Assembly (NCBI GenBank): GCA_045644465.1
Contig: JAZRGV010000049.1
Span: 1-40,789 of the forward strand
Source: HGM04593 sp045644465
GTDB lineage: Bacteria; Bacteroidota; Bacteroidia; Bacteroidales; Bacteroidaceae
Direction of reading: 5' to 3'
DNA length: 40,789 bases
Shown here: positions 16,419 through 24,599 of the stretch, one piece after another
How the letters are laid out: each line of letters opens with the position of its first letter
How positions within the stretch are numbered: position 1 is the stretch's first letter
Made by a program: the position numbers and the translations under genes
The notes under the pieces: model-generated
Told to the model about the DNA's origin: nothing
What the model saw: only the letters and a program-made list of their open reading frames with translations
Database searches by the model: none

Positions 16419-16904
16419 ATGAAAAAATTACTTTTTGCTTTTTTGCTTTTTTGCTTCCCGGCTTTAATGTTTGCTGAAAAGGAAACAAATCTAAGGGTGC
16501 TGATGAAGGATGGAACATCGGTCTATTTCCTTATTAAGGATCGTCCCATAGCTACATTTGTTGGCGATATGGTGAAAATTGTATCTTCAACCGATGAGGC
16601 TGAGATAAAACGTACGCTGGTAGATAAGTTCGAGTTTGTTGACAAAGTACCTACCGGCATTGAGAGTGTAGAAGAGGTTGAGGATGAGATTGCAAACGGC
16701 CGTTTTGAACTAACCCAAAATAGCATACGCGTCGAGGGCTTGGCACAGGGGTGTGTAGTGCGTCTCTATTCCATTAGCGGACAGATAATAGCCTCTGCTG
16801 CTGCCGATGACAATGGATGCGTAACACTGTCGCTCGATGCGTTGTCTTCGGGCATATATCTTGTAAACTATAACGATATAACCATAAAATTCATCAAGTC
16901 ATGA
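16419..16904 (+). CDS. Small secreted protein with C-terminal sorting-tail-like domain
   Basis: The start is taken at ATG 16419 because it begins a signal peptide (MKKLLFAFLLFCFPALMFAE); an upstream ATG overlaps the Rel/SpoT stop and would hide it. The mature part has an N-terminal motif MKDGTSVYFLIKDRP...VKIVSS seen in many Bacteroidales envelope proteins. It ends with a module like the T9SS/Por tail: VRLYSISGQIIASAAADDNG, then LSSGIYLVNYND. At 161 residues it consists of little more than these two parts. It overlaps the next gene by 4 bases (ATGA), so translation is probably coupled to the transglutaminase-like protein. Function unknown. Confidence 0.65.
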   Translation: MKKLLFAFLLFCFPALMFAEKETNLRVLMKDGTSVYFLIKDRPIATFVGDMVKIVSSTDEAEIKRTLVDKFEFVDKVPTGIESVEEVEDEIANGRFELTQNSIRVEGLAQGCVVRLYSISGQIIASAAADDNGCVTLSLDALSSGIYLVNYNDITIKFIKS

Positions 16905-18217
16905 AAAAACTTATTACTATGTCTATATTGTCGCTTTTTGTAGCGACATTGTCAGCGCAGGAGAGTGCTGATACATTATATATATCACTCTCTCAAGGAC
17001 GAGTGGTGAAATATGCTGTTTCCGAGATACACAGCATGGGATTTTCAGCTGTCGAGACTCCTGAATTTCCCGTAGCCGACAACGCAAAAGTTCTTGATAA
17101 GCTTGATCCTGCAGCAAGCGTGAAAAGCTTGTTGGAAAAAGCCGGTACAGCTTGTACCGATACTTTGGGGCGTATAATAATTACCACAGATGAGTATAAC
17201 GAAATAAAGACATTTACCGATGACCTTGTAAAAGGTTTGAAAACCCAATATCAGATATATGTAAAATGTTATGATTGGGTAAGAACAAATGTTAGCTATG
17301 CACAAGGATATGTTGACAATAATCCTTATCCTGTATTTAAAACAAAAAGTGCTATATGCCAGGGATATGCCAACCTTTTGCATGTTATGTTGCACACACA
17401 GAACGTTCCAGCAATGGTTGTGAACGGATACATGCAGAGTGGTATATATGAGGGAATGTTGTATGGAATGGGACATGCATGGAATTATGTTTGTTGCGAT
17501 GGTGTGTGGTATGTAAGTGACCCAACCAACAGCGGACAATTCCAGGTGTCGAACCTCAACGGCTATAAGACATGGCTTGCTCCCACAAGCATGGATGTGG
17601 TTCTTTTCAAAGAGGATGATTGCTGGATAAATTTCAATGAGTGTTTCTTGAACATTTGCAAAGTGGTAACCGAAAACAGTACCTTTGTAGCTCCATATAG
17701 TGTTCAAGGCTTCAGAGTAACATGCTTTAATCCTTTGGAAGAGATACCTTCAAATGTTCGTGAACTTTATTTAGGAGAGAATATCACCTCTTTGGGTGAA
17801 GGTGTTATTGGTTTGAAAGATAAGGCACCAAGCGTGGAGTATGTTGCTGTTGATTCAAAGAACAAGAGTTTCTTGAGCCATGCAGGAGCAGTTTATTACT
17901 CAAAAGATTATGTTCCTACCGATGTGTATAAGCAGATAGACAAGAATGTACCTGCATATATTCCCGCAGCATTGAAACGTCTTGAGCTTATAGCTGTAGA
18001 AAACTCTGCTTCAGGTATTAAATATGGTAAGATGTCGGTATCTAATCATAAAGGCATTGAAGAGATTGTGTTCCCCAAAGAGACTGCATCTATCGACGGC
18101 GGTGCTGTTGAGAAGTGCCCTAACTTGAAGGTGGCATATGTTCCCAAGGGCGTTAATGTCAGCCAGTCGGCATTCTCGGGTGTTCATGCAGATTTCACGA
18201 TTGTATATACTGAATAA
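16901..18217 (+). CDS. Secreted transglutaminase-like protein with LRR_5/BspA-like C-terminus (copy 1)
   Basis: 438 residues with a signal peptide (1-20). A short beta motif (LYISLSQGRVVKYAVSEIHS) comes first. A transglutaminase-like domain (about 100-215) follows with the catalytic triad Cys153 (AICQGYANLL), His192 (GHAWNYV) and Asp207 (WYVSDPT). The C-terminal half (about 270-438) has BspA-like leucine-rich features: NVRELYLGENITSLGEGVIG, IEEIVFPKETASIDGGAVEK, then CPNLKVAYVPKGV. Such proteins may cross-link or cleave peptides at the cell surface; the substrate is unknown. It overlaps the upstream gene by 4 bases. A closely similar paralogue lies 122 bases downstream. Confidence 0.75.
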   Translation: MKKLITMSILSLFVATLSAQESADTLYISLSQGRVVKYAVSEIHSMGFSAVETPEFPVADNAKVLDKLDPAASVKSLLEKAGTACTDTLGRIIITTDEYNEIKTFTDDLVKGLKTQYQIYVKCYDWVRTNVSYAQGYVDNNPYPVFKTKSAICQGYANLLHVMLHTQNVPAMVVNGYMQSGIYEGMLYGMGHAWNYVCCDGVWYVSDPTNSGQFQVSNLNGYKTWLAPTSMDVVLFKEDDCWINFNECFLNICKVVTENSTFVAPYSVQGFRVTCFNPLEEIPSNVRELYLGENITSLGEGVIGLKDKAPSVEYVAVDSKNKSFLSHAGAVYYSKDYVPTDVYKQIDKNVPAYIPAALKRLELIAVENSASGIKYGKMSVSNHKGIEEIVFPKETASIDGGAVEKCPNLKVAYVPKGVNVSQSAFSGVHADFTIVYTE

Positions 18218-18245
18218 ACGATATTCTTTATTAACAAAGATGCTG

Positions 18246-18336
18246 TTATAAAAAACTATTCACGTTGATGCTTTTCGCCTTTGCGGCTGCTTTATTCGCA
18301 AACGGAAAAGATGTTTTGATTGTTAAAATTCATTAA
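18246..18336 (+). pseudogene. Relic of a duplicated copy of the small secreted-protein gene
   Basis: The gap between the two transglutaminase-like genes still reads KKLFTLMLFAFAAALFANG, a signal peptide resembling that of the gene at 16419, then DVLIVKIH and a stop. The tail and the following bases (AAAATTCATTAAGTCATGA) match the 3' end of the 16419 gene plus the start of the next gene (AAAATTCATCAAGTCATGA). Where 16419 has ATGAAAAAATTA this copy has ATAAAAAACTA, so the start codon is lost. I read it as an internally deleted, dead duplicate of the small gene. Confidence 0.55.
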
Positions 18337-18339
18337 GTC

Positions 18340-19614
18340 ATGAGACGTATATCATCAATACTAATATTATTGCTCTTTGCTGTTCATATGTCGGCTCAGG
18401 AGAAAAAAGAACTTGTGCTTGTCAAGCTCTCCAGTGGCGAGATTATAACATACGACGTACAAGAGGTGGAAAGTATATCTTTTGCAGTGGAAGAATATGA
18501 TGAGGATGTTGTTCCGTCTTTCCCTAAGGGCGACGGCGCAGAGAAACTCGACCCTTATAATCCACAAAAGACAGCTGCTGCATTGTTGCAGTCGGCAGGT
18601 ATCGCATGCACCGACACCATTGGTAAAATTATTATATCACCAGCCGAGTATCAGGAGATAAAGGCCTTTACCGATAATCTTGTTGCAGGATGCAGGACAC
18701 AGAAGGATATTCACGATGCCTGTTTTAAATGGGTCTATTCAAACGTGAAATACGGAAGCACATACAGTGACGGCTCGTATGTAAACAACGACCCGTACCC
18801 TGTATTTACAAAGAAAAAGGCTGTGTGTCAAGGATATTCCAACCTGTTGTTTGTGATGTTGCATAGCCAGAATGTACCTGTTCTTATTACTAACGGATTT
18901 CTTAGTATGCCTAATTTGTTTGGCGGTCATGCTTGGAACTACGTCAATTGCGACGGAAAATGGTATGTCAGCGACCCCACCAACAACGGTGTTTACGACA
19001 TGTCGAATACATCATCCTATAGCCACCTGTATCCGCAGTCGTTTGATGTTCTTCTTTTTGAAAAAGATGGTTGCTGTTTCGACTTCAACGAGACACGTTT
19101 GAATATATGTGCAGTGACCACCGAATCAAGATATTTTGCTACACCTTACAGCATAGGCGGTTATCAGGTATCTTCATTTAATCCAACGAGTGATTTACCG
19201 ACTAATGTCCGTGAACTGTTCATAGGTAAGAATATCGAGACCTTTGGCATGAACCGAGTAGGCTTGAACTATCATGGCAAGAATATCGAATATATACATG
19301 TCGATCCCGAGCATGCTACATTACGTAGCCACAATGGAATTGTATATGACAAAAACTCCGATTTTCCAAGATATATTCCAATAGCTATGAAGAGAATAGA
19401 ACTCTTGCCAATGGAAAAGATTGAGAAGAACCTAATATATGACCATTCGGGAGTGGAGGAGATTGTTGTTGCTGCAGGTACAAAGTTTATCGAAGCGTGG
19501 GCTGTTGAGAATTGTCCTAACCTTAAGGTTGCTTATATCCCTAAAGGAGTAAATGTTGATGCTTCGGCTTTCTACGGAGTGCATCCCGATTTTAAGATTG
19601 TATATATGGAATAA
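18340..19614 (+). CDS. Secreted transglutaminase-like protein with LRR_5/BspA-like C-terminus (copy 2)
   Basis: 424 residues, the same architecture as the preceding paralogue: signal peptide (1-20), beta motif (LVKLSSGEIITYDVQEVESI), transglutaminase-like core with Cys163 (AVCQGYSNLL), His197 (GHAWNYV) and Asp212 (WYVSDPT), and an LRR-like C-terminus (NVRELFIGKNIETFG, then VEEIVVAAGTKFIEAWAVEN). The two share the ordered blocks but differ enough that the duplication is not recent. It has a longer charged linker (EEYDEDVVPS) after the beta motif. It ends the operon that starts at the Rel/SpoT gene or at 16419. A strong bidirectional terminator follows. Confidence 0.75.
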   Translation: MRRISSILILLLFAVHMSAQEKKELVLVKLSSGEIITYDVQEVESISFAVEEYDEDVVPSFPKGDGAEKLDPYNPQKTAAALLQSAGIACTDTIGKIIISPAEYQEIKAFTDNLVAGCRTQKDIHDACFKWVYSNVKYGSTYSDGSYVNNDPYPVFTKKKAVCQGYSNLLFVMLHSQNVPVLITNGFLSMPNLFGGHAWNYVNCDGKWYVSDPTNNGVYDMSNTSSYSHLYPQSFDVLLFEKDGCCFDFNETRLNICAVTTESRYFATPYSIGGYQVSSFNPTSDLPTNVRELFIGKNIETFGMNRVGLNYHGKNIEYIHVDPEHATLRSHNGIVYDKNSDFPRYIPIAMKRIELLPMEKIEKNLIYDHSGVEEIVVAAGTKFIEAWAVENCPNLKVAYIPKGVNVDASAFYGVHPDFKIVYME

Positions 19615-19633
19615 AGAACACCTTTTTATACAC

Positions 19634-19690
19634 CCTCTCAAAATAAGGGCAACCCCAAAAGTAAAGATGGGTTGCCCTTATTTTGAGAGG
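19634..19690. terminator. Bidirectional terminator, 22-bp perfect stem
   Basis: Bases 19634-19655 (CCTCTCAAAATAAGGGCAAC plus CC) are the exact reverse complement of 19669-19690, with a 13-base loop. It lies between the convergent transglutaminase-like gene (+) and the Spy-like gene (-). Confidence 0.8.
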
Positions 19691-19701
19691 TTTGTAATAA
19701 A

Positions 19702-20178
19702 TTATTTGTTCTGTTTTCTCTCTTCTCTTAATTTTGTCATCTCTTTCATCAGGTGGCGTTGGAATGCTCCTTCGGCATGTTGTATCTTATGTAGCTTGCT
19801 TGCACTGATGACAGCCAGGTATTTGTCGATGTATTCTCTTTCGAGTTTTGATATCTCTATCTTTGTATCTGCCATTTTATATACAAATTCGCGGCATTGT
19901 TCTTCGGTGAATTTCTCGCCTCGTGGCTTTCTCATCTCTTTGCGTATGCTGTGTTCTATCTCGAACTTTTTCTTTTGCAGTTCAAAGAAGAGTGGGAAGA
20001 AGGCTTCGGCCTCTTGGGGTGTCAGCTCTGCCTTTTCTGTGATGAAGGCTCTCTGCTTTGCCTTGAACTCTTCGTGCGAGAATGAAGGTTTGTGCCCTTT
20101 GGGGCGCTCTCGCTCTTGTGCAAACGATGCTGTTACAGTGAGCAGTGTTATTGCTATTGCAAATATAACTTTTTTCAT
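19702..20178 (-). CDS. Periplasmic Spy/CpxP-like helical protein of an ECF-sigma operon
   Basis: 158 residues with a signal peptide (1-20, ending SFAQ) and a highly charged helical mature part. Features are PSFSHEEFKAKQRAFITEKA, then ELTPQEAEAFFPLFFELQKK, resembling the LTxxQ-type repeats of Spy/CpxP and heavy-metal-sensor relatives. In Bacteroidetes such proteins are often the last gene after an ECF sigma factor and a short membrane protein, as here. It may chaperone or sense envelope stress and feed back on the sigma factor; this is inference from context. Confidence 0.65.
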   Translation of the reverse strand: MKKVIFAIAITLLTVTASFAQERERPKGHKPSFSHEEFKAKQRAFITEKAELTPQEAEAFFPLFFELQKKKFEIEHSIRKEMRKPRGEKFTEEQCREFVYKMADTKIEISKLEREYIDKYLAVISASKLHKIQHAEGAFQRHLMKEMTKLREERKQNK

Positions 20179-20216
20179 AATGCAGGTATTTTAAATTTGT
20201 TCTCTCTTCTTGTCTA

Positions 20217-20552
20217 TTATTCGTTGCCTGTAAGGTAGCAGTAGAATGTGTATTCGTCAATGGGGTAGTTGGTGAGCATGTTGTCAATGTATTCGCTGTC
20301 GTCGAGTTCATTGATTGTTGCTTGTATGTTACCTGTGTCGCTGTTTCTTGTTATTCCTGTAGCTATGATTACGGCAATGGCTATAGCTGCGGCGTACCCC
20401 ATGAGGCTTGCCACTCTTTGTGTCAGGCTTCTTCTCTTTGAATGGGTAGCTGCGCTATTGCAGGTGGCCTCTTTTATTTCCCGGTTTAGTGCCACGAAGT
20501 AACCGTCGGGGGTGGTGAAGCAGCTCTTTTTCTTGTAATCCTCTATATTCAT
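20217..20552 (-). CDS. Short single-pass membrane protein, candidate anti-sigma factor
   Basis: 111 residues: a cytoplasmic N-terminus (about 1-45, with FTTPDGYFVALNREI, a motif common in small proteins next to Bacteroidetes ECF sigmas), one membrane helix (MGYAAAIAIAVIIATGI, about 51-67), and an acidic outer tail ending NYPIDEYTFYCYLTGNE. Position (45 bases after the sigma factor, 38 before the Spy-like gene) and topology suggest it binds and inhibits that sigma factor. It shows no recognisable zinc-type anti-sigma motif (HxxxCxxC) and no FecR domain, so the role is inferred from synteny. Confidence 0.6.
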   Translation of the reverse strand: MNIEDYKKKSCFTTPDGYFVALNREIKEATCNSAATHSKRRSLTQRVASLMGYAAAIAIAVIIATGITRNSDTGNIQATINELDDSEYIDNMLTNYPIDEYTFYCYLTGNE

Positions 20553-20597
20553 TTCGGTTGTTGTTCTTATACTTTGATTTATTTGTTGGCTAATGGT

Positions 20598-21149
20598 TTA
20601 ATTGTTCTCTTTTATGATTGTCTCAATCTTTTTTACGGCTATGTGGTACGATGCCTTCAGCGCACCAATGCTGGTTCCCAAAATCTCAGACATCTCTTCG
20701 TATTTCATCTCTTCGAAGTATTTCATATTGAAGACAAGGCGTTGCTTTTGGGGCAGCGATTTTATTGCTTTGCGGAACATTATGTCGGTGTCGTCGCCAC
20801 AGAAATATGTGTCACTCTCTATGGTGTCGGCGAAATTGTGCTCTTTGCTATCCAGGGGTATGGTCTCGATGCTTCTTTTCTTTAGGAATGCCAATGTCTC
20901 GTTAATGGCTATCTTGTATAGCCACGTTGATATTTTGGCTTCGCCCCTGAAGCTCTCTATGTTGTTCCATGCCTTGATGAATGTCTCCTGTACAAGGTCG
21001 TTGGCATCGTCGTGTGAGAGCACCATGTTTCGGATGTGCCAATAAAGATGTTTGCTGTATAGCTCCACAACGGTAGAAAAAGCGGCATTCCTCAAGGTGC
21101 TGTCCTTAAGTTGCTCTAATATAATCTGCTCATTCTTGTTGCTTGCCAC
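20598..21149 (-). CDS. ECF RNA polymerase sigma factor
   Basis: 183 residues with region 2 (VVELYSKHLYWHIRNMVLSH, then DANDLVQETFIKAWNNIESF and STWLYKIAINETLAFLKKR) and region 4 (LPQKQRLVFNMKYFEEMKYE, then EMSEILGTSIGALKASYHIA). These are the standard two domains of group-4 sigma-70 proteins, without region 1 or 3. It directs RNA polymerase to envelope or stress promoters. The two genes behind it are a single-pass membrane protein and a Spy-like periplasmic protein, a common self-contained signalling module in Bacteroidetes. Its regulon is unknown. Confidence 0.9.
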   Translation of the reverse strand: MASNKNEQIILEQLKDSTLRNAAFSTVVELYSKHLYWHIRNMVLSHDDANDLVQETFIKAWNNIESFRGEAKISTWLYKIAINETLAFLKKRSIETIPLDSKEHNFADTIESDTYFCGDDTDIMFRKAIKSLPQKQRLVFNMKYFEEMKYEEMSEILGTSIGALKASYHIAVKKIETIIKENN

Positions 21150-21196
21150 GGAGTGATGTAGGTTTTTCTCTTTAGATACCTTTGTTGTAAAAAGGT

Positions 21197-22111
21197 TTAA
21201 ATTTTAAATACAGAGCCTTCGGTGGCACATTCGCTGTGCGGGAATATTTCGCGTGCTTCGTTAAGCAACTGCGTCTCGTTCTCGTAGCGTGATGAGAAAT
21301 GTCCCATTACCAGCTTTTTTACACCGGATTGTTTTGCTATCTCGGCAGCCTCTCTTGCTGTGCTGTGGTGTGTAACCATGGCGCGTTCTTTTTCGCTCTC
21401 GGCAAAGGTGGCTTCGTGATATAGCATGTCGATATCTTTCAGGTGTTCGCAAATCTCGGGGCATGGACGTGTGTCGCTGCAATATGCATAACTGCGCGAT
21501 GGGTCGGCCTCTTTGGTGAGTCTGCTGTTGGGAACAACAACACCTTCGGGTGTTACAAAGTCGGCACCGTCCTTTATGCTCTGACGTTGATATATGGGTA
21601 TGTCATAGAAGTTGGCAACATCGCCCAGCAGGTGTCGTCTTTTAGGCTTTTCCCTGAAGAGAAAACCACAGCAGGGCATCCTGTGGTTTAACGGCAGTGT
21701 CTCCACTGTTATGGTATTGTCCTCGAATATGACACAATGCTTGCCGGCATCGATGCTGTGGAAGAAAAGCGGGAATTTTATATCCTTGCAGTAGAAATCG
21801 AGCTGTGGCTTCATTACTTTTTCGAGCATGGCGTCGGCATATATGTGCAGTGGGGCGGTGCGCCCTAAGAGGCCGAAAGTGGATATGAGACCGATGAGCC
21901 CGAAACAGTGGTCGCCATGCAGATGCGAGATGAATATGTGGTTTATGAACGAGAAATGTATGTGCCTGCGGCGTAGTTGCAGCTGTGTGCCCTCGCCGCA
22001 GTCTATCATAAACTGCTTGTTGCCAATCTTTACTATCTGCGAACTTGCATTATGGCGTGTGGTAGGCAAGGCAGAACCGCACCCCAATATATGTATCTCA
22101 AATGGTTCCAT
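21197..22111 (-). CDS. rnz: Ribonuclease Z (tRNA 3'-end endonuclease)
   Basis: 304 residues, normal length. The metallo-beta-lactamase signature SHLHGDH (62-68, with H63, H65, D67, H68) is intact. The N-terminal LGCGSALPTTRHNASS and the C-terminal YHEATF, then HSTAREAAEIAKQSGVKKLV and GHFSSRY, follow RNase Z in order. It cuts precursor tRNA 3' of the discriminator base. It lies behind the ECF sigma gene's promoter region and in front of a DUF1295 gene transcribed the same way (39 bases apart). Confidence 0.94.
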   Translation of the reverse strand: MEPFEIHILGCGSALPTTRHNASSQIVKIGNKQFMIDCGEGTQLQLRRRHIHFSFINHIFISHLHGDHCFGLIGLISTFGLLGRTAPLHIYADAMLEKVMKPQLDFYCKDIKFPLFFHSIDAGKHCVIFEDNTITVETLPLNHRMPCCGFLFREKPKRRHLLGDVANFYDIPIYQRQSIKDGADFVTPEGVVVPNSRLTKEADPSRSYAYCSDTRPCPEICEHLKDIDMLYHEATFAESEKERAMVTHHSTAREAAEIAKQSGVKKLVMGHFSSRYENETQLLNEAREIFPHSECATEGSVFKI

Positions 22112-22150
22112 CGTGCTTTTGTGCTTGTGTCGATGAAGTGCTTTTCTCCT

Positions 22151-22954
22151 TTATGCCTGCAGCCATTTGTATTTGGCTACGCTATATATTGGTACAAACG
22201 GAATAAGCAACGGTGTCTTTTGGGCGTAGGCTCTGAAAGATGCATCTTTGCCGTATGTCTCTTCCTGACGCAGTTCCAGGCGGCGTGCTCCACTGAACAT
22301 AACATATACAATGCCTATGTAGCCCAATGAAGCAATTATCCATTGCCATACGTTGCAGCATGCACCAATGCAGATGATGAAACTGCCGGTCCACATCAGC
22401 ACCTCTCCAAAGTAGTTGGGGCAACGTACAATGCGGTATAGGCCTGTATCGACATATCGGCGGGGATTCACTTTCTTTGCTCTGCTCTTTTGTGCATCGG
22501 CTATAGCTTCTATTGCAATACCTAATGCGGCAATGATTGTGCCTGCCCATGCCCAAGCATCGTTGACGGGCAATCCCTCTGTTATGTTGTAGAGGTAGAA
22601 GGTGGCAGGGCTTATCTGTCCCACGTAGAGCAATGCACACATCAGCCATATCATTGTCATTACGAATGCCGGTTTTTTCTTTGTGCTCTCGGGCTGGTAG
22701 AGTATTTTTTTATATGCCTCTGATTTCCTCTCCCTTATGAAAAGATAAAGTGCCAAACGGATTCCGTAGATGAATAGTACGGCACATAGCAGGGCTATGG
22801 GTAACGTTATTACATCGTGGAAGATTATTGCTGTAGCAACTGACAGAACGGATATCGAGAGTCCGTAGCCGATACTGAAGAAGTAGATGAAATAATACCA
22901 TCCTACTGATGAAACTGCCAATGACAGGGCAAGAAGAATCCACATGTAAGTCAT
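22151..22954 (-). CDS. DUF1295 / steroid-5-alpha-reductase-like membrane protein
   Basis: 267 residues with six or seven hydrophobic segments. The C-terminal region matches the DUF1295 and isoprenylcysteine-methyltransferase-like fold: GLYRIVRCPNYFGEVLMWTG, and near the end a conserved Arg/Glu-rich stretch (GARRLELRQEETYG). This region binds NADPH or S-adenosylmethionine in characterised relatives. The substrate is unknown. It lies upstream of rnz in the same direction. Confidence 0.8.
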   Translation of the reverse strand: MTYMWILLALSLAVSSVGWYYFIYFFSIGYGLSISVLSVATAIIFHDVITLPIALLCAVLFIYGIRLALYLFIRERKSEAYKKILYQPESTKKKPAFVMTMIWLMCALLYVGQISPATFYLYNITEGLPVNDAWAWAGTIIAALGIAIEAIADAQKSRAKKVNPRRYVDTGLYRIVRCPNYFGEVLMWTGSFIICIGACCNVWQWIIASLGYIGIVYVMFSGARRLELRQEETYGKDASFRAYAQKTPLLIPFVPIYSVAKYKWLQA

Positions 22955-23085
22955 ATCGCTGAATTTTTGTTGGTTAATACATCGTATTTAGAAAAACAAT
23001 CAGGTGATAAGGGTTTTTCTTATCGAGTGTGTAAAATAAATGAATTTATGTGACAATGAGAAATTTTTCTTTCATATCTTTTCAT

Positions 23086-23093
23086 TATCTTCG
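23086..23093 (+). promoter_or_regulatory. -7 box TATCTTCG for the EamA transporter
   Basis: TATCTTCG, a one-base variant of TAnnTTTG, ends 21 bases before ATG 23115. This supports 23115 as the start rather than an in-frame ATG at 23040, which lies upstream of the promoter. Confidence 0.5.
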
Positions 23094-23114
23094 CGTTTCA
23101 AAAGAAATAAAACC

Positions 23115-24029
23115 ATGAATTCGGAGAAAAGTATATTTCAAAAACCTTTTTGGGTGGTAACATTCGCATTGTCTGCCGCTATATCATGGGGATGGGCCTA
23201 TCCTCTAATAAAGTTGGGTTTTGATGAGTTTGGCATAACACAGACAATGACGGGCAGTAAAATGCTGTTTGCCGGTGTACGTTTCTTGATTTCGGGTGTG
23301 CTGATACTTTTTATCGCACGTCTCTTCAGACGTGATTTCAAGGTTAAGAGCAGTAAGGGTGCGTGGTATATATTCTTGTATGCCTTGCTTAATACTACTT
23401 TCCATTATGCTTTCTTTTATATAGGATTGTCGCATAGTGATGGTGCAAGGGCGGCTATACTCAATTCGCTTGGTGTGTTCTTGCTTGTGCTGCTTGCCTG
23501 CATGTTCTTCAAGAGCGACAGGCTTACAACGAATAAAGTCTTAGGATGTGTCATTGGTTTTGCCGGTATTATATCCTTGAACTTGGGTAAGGGCGGTAGC
23601 GGCGAATTTACGATGATGGGAGACGGCATGATTATAATGAATGCTTTGTGTTCTGCATTTGCCGGTCTTATGACACGCGGCCTAGGAAAACATGTCGATG
23701 TGTTTGTGGGTACAGGATATAGCCTGGCAACAGGTGGAGCACTGCTTGTGTTGCCGGGGTTGATGATGGGCGGTATGCTGCCGCGTGTAACATTGACGGG
23801 AGTGGTACTGTTGAGCTTGTTGGTGGGTATATCTACCTTGGGATTTACACTGTACAATAAGCTGCTTAGCTGCAATCCTGTGGGAAAGGTTGCCATATTC
23901 AACTCTCTTATACCTGTGGTGGGAGCCATAACTTCGTGCATATGCCTTGCTGAACCCTTTTACTGGAAATATATACTTGCTGCAAGCCTGGCTATGGCTG
24001 GTATATACATAATCAATAGGAAAAAATAG
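23115..24029 (+). CDS. EamA/DMT-family transporter
   Basis: Read from ATG 23115 (304 residues, MNSEKSIFQKPFWVV). Ten hydrophobic segments are arranged as two EamA halves. The first contains AAISWGWAYPLIKLGFDEFG and LLNTTFHYAFFYIGLSHSDG; the second has LCSAFAGLMTRGLGKHVDV and ends LAEPFYWKYILAASLAMAGI. These are inner-membrane exporters or permeases for amino acids and other metabolites; the substrate cannot be told. The gene is a single transcription unit divergent from the DUF1295 gene. A 33-bp dispersed repeat with a small stem follows it. Confidence 0.88.
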   Translation: MNSEKSIFQKPFWVVTFALSAAISWGWAYPLIKLGFDEFGITQTMTGSKMLFAGVRFLISGVLILFIARLFRRDFKVKSSKGAWYIFLYALLNTTFHYAFFYIGLSHSDGARAAILNSLGVFLLVLLACMFFKSDRLTTNKVLGCVIGFAGIISLNLGKGGSGEFTMMGDGMIIMNALCSAFAGLMTRGLGKHVDVFVGTGYSLATGGALLVLPGLMMGGMLPRVTLTGVVLLSLLVGISTLGFTLYNKLLSCNPVGKVAIFNSLIPVVGAITSCICLAEPFYWKYILAASLAMAGIYIINRKK

Positions 24030-24098
24030 AAACTGCTGATTGTGGCATGTGAACGAGAACACCCCAATTTTTACTTTTTGGTCGTTCTCTTGTTGAGA

Positions 24099-24131
24099 GG
24101 TTGTATAAAAAGAGCCTTTTTGGTCAGCCTC
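24099..24131 (+). repeat. 33-bp repeat (copy 1) with AAAAAGAGCCTTTTT core
   Basis: The 33 bases match the reverse complement of 35270-35302 with four mismatches. Both copies lie just downstream of a plus-strand gene and before a convergent gene. The small stem AAAAAG/CTTTTT suggests a terminator role. Confidence 0.5.
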
Positions 24132-24132
24132 G

Positions 24133-24597
24133 TTATTTGTTGTTTGTGATGGTGGCGTATTCGGGTATCTCCTGCAAGAATGTGAAACTTTGCTTTTCGT
24201 AATCCATCTTGCAACAGTAGTGTTGTAGGCCGTTGCTTATCATAAGATAGTCAACCTTGAGAACAAGGTTATAGCGCGAAATCTGTGCAAAGACCTCTTT
24301 TGTTATCTTTACCGTTGGTGCCTTATATTCTACAATTACTCTTGGTTGTAATTGTTGGTCATAGACAACTGTGTCGCATCGTCGGCTTGTGTTGTTGAGC
24401 TTTATCGCCACTTCGTTGGCTGTGAGTGTGCCGGGGTATCCCTTGTGGTTTACAAGATAATTGACAAAGTGCTGTCGCACCCACTCTTCGGGAGTGAGGG
24501 CAACATGGCATTTGCGTAAAGGGTCGAAAATACGTGGTTTTCCGTTCTCTTCACTTATTTTTGCGTCGTATGCAGGCAGGTTTAATGCTTTATCCAC
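24133..24597 (-). CDS. Orphan HsdR-N-terminal-like (PD-(D/E)XK fold) protein
   Basis: The core, starting LNLPAYDAK and continuing with RIFDPLRKCHVALTPEEWVR, RRCDTVVYD, VIVEYKAPTVKI and YLMISNGLQHYCC, matches the 'type I restriction enzyme HsdR N-terminal domain' proteins of Bacteroidetes. These stand alone at about 150 residues. D in RCDTVV and E-x-K in VEYKAP form the nuclease-type acidic/Lys motif. I choose GTG 24597 because a minus-strand -7 box TATCTTCG lies at 24624-24631; longer ATG starts (24654, 24669) fall in or before that box and inside a dispersed repeat. No hsdM or hsdS is adjacent, so a restriction role is doubtful. Function unknown. Confidence 0.75.
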   Translation of the reverse strand: MDKALNLPAYDAKISEENGKPRIFDPLRKCHVALTPEEWVRQHFVNYLVNHKGYPGTLTANEVAIKLNNTSRRCDTVVYDQQLQPRVIVEYKAPTVKITKEVFAQISRYNLVLKVDYLMISNGLQHYCCKMDYEKQSFTFLQEIPEYATITNNK

Positions 24598-24599
24598 TC

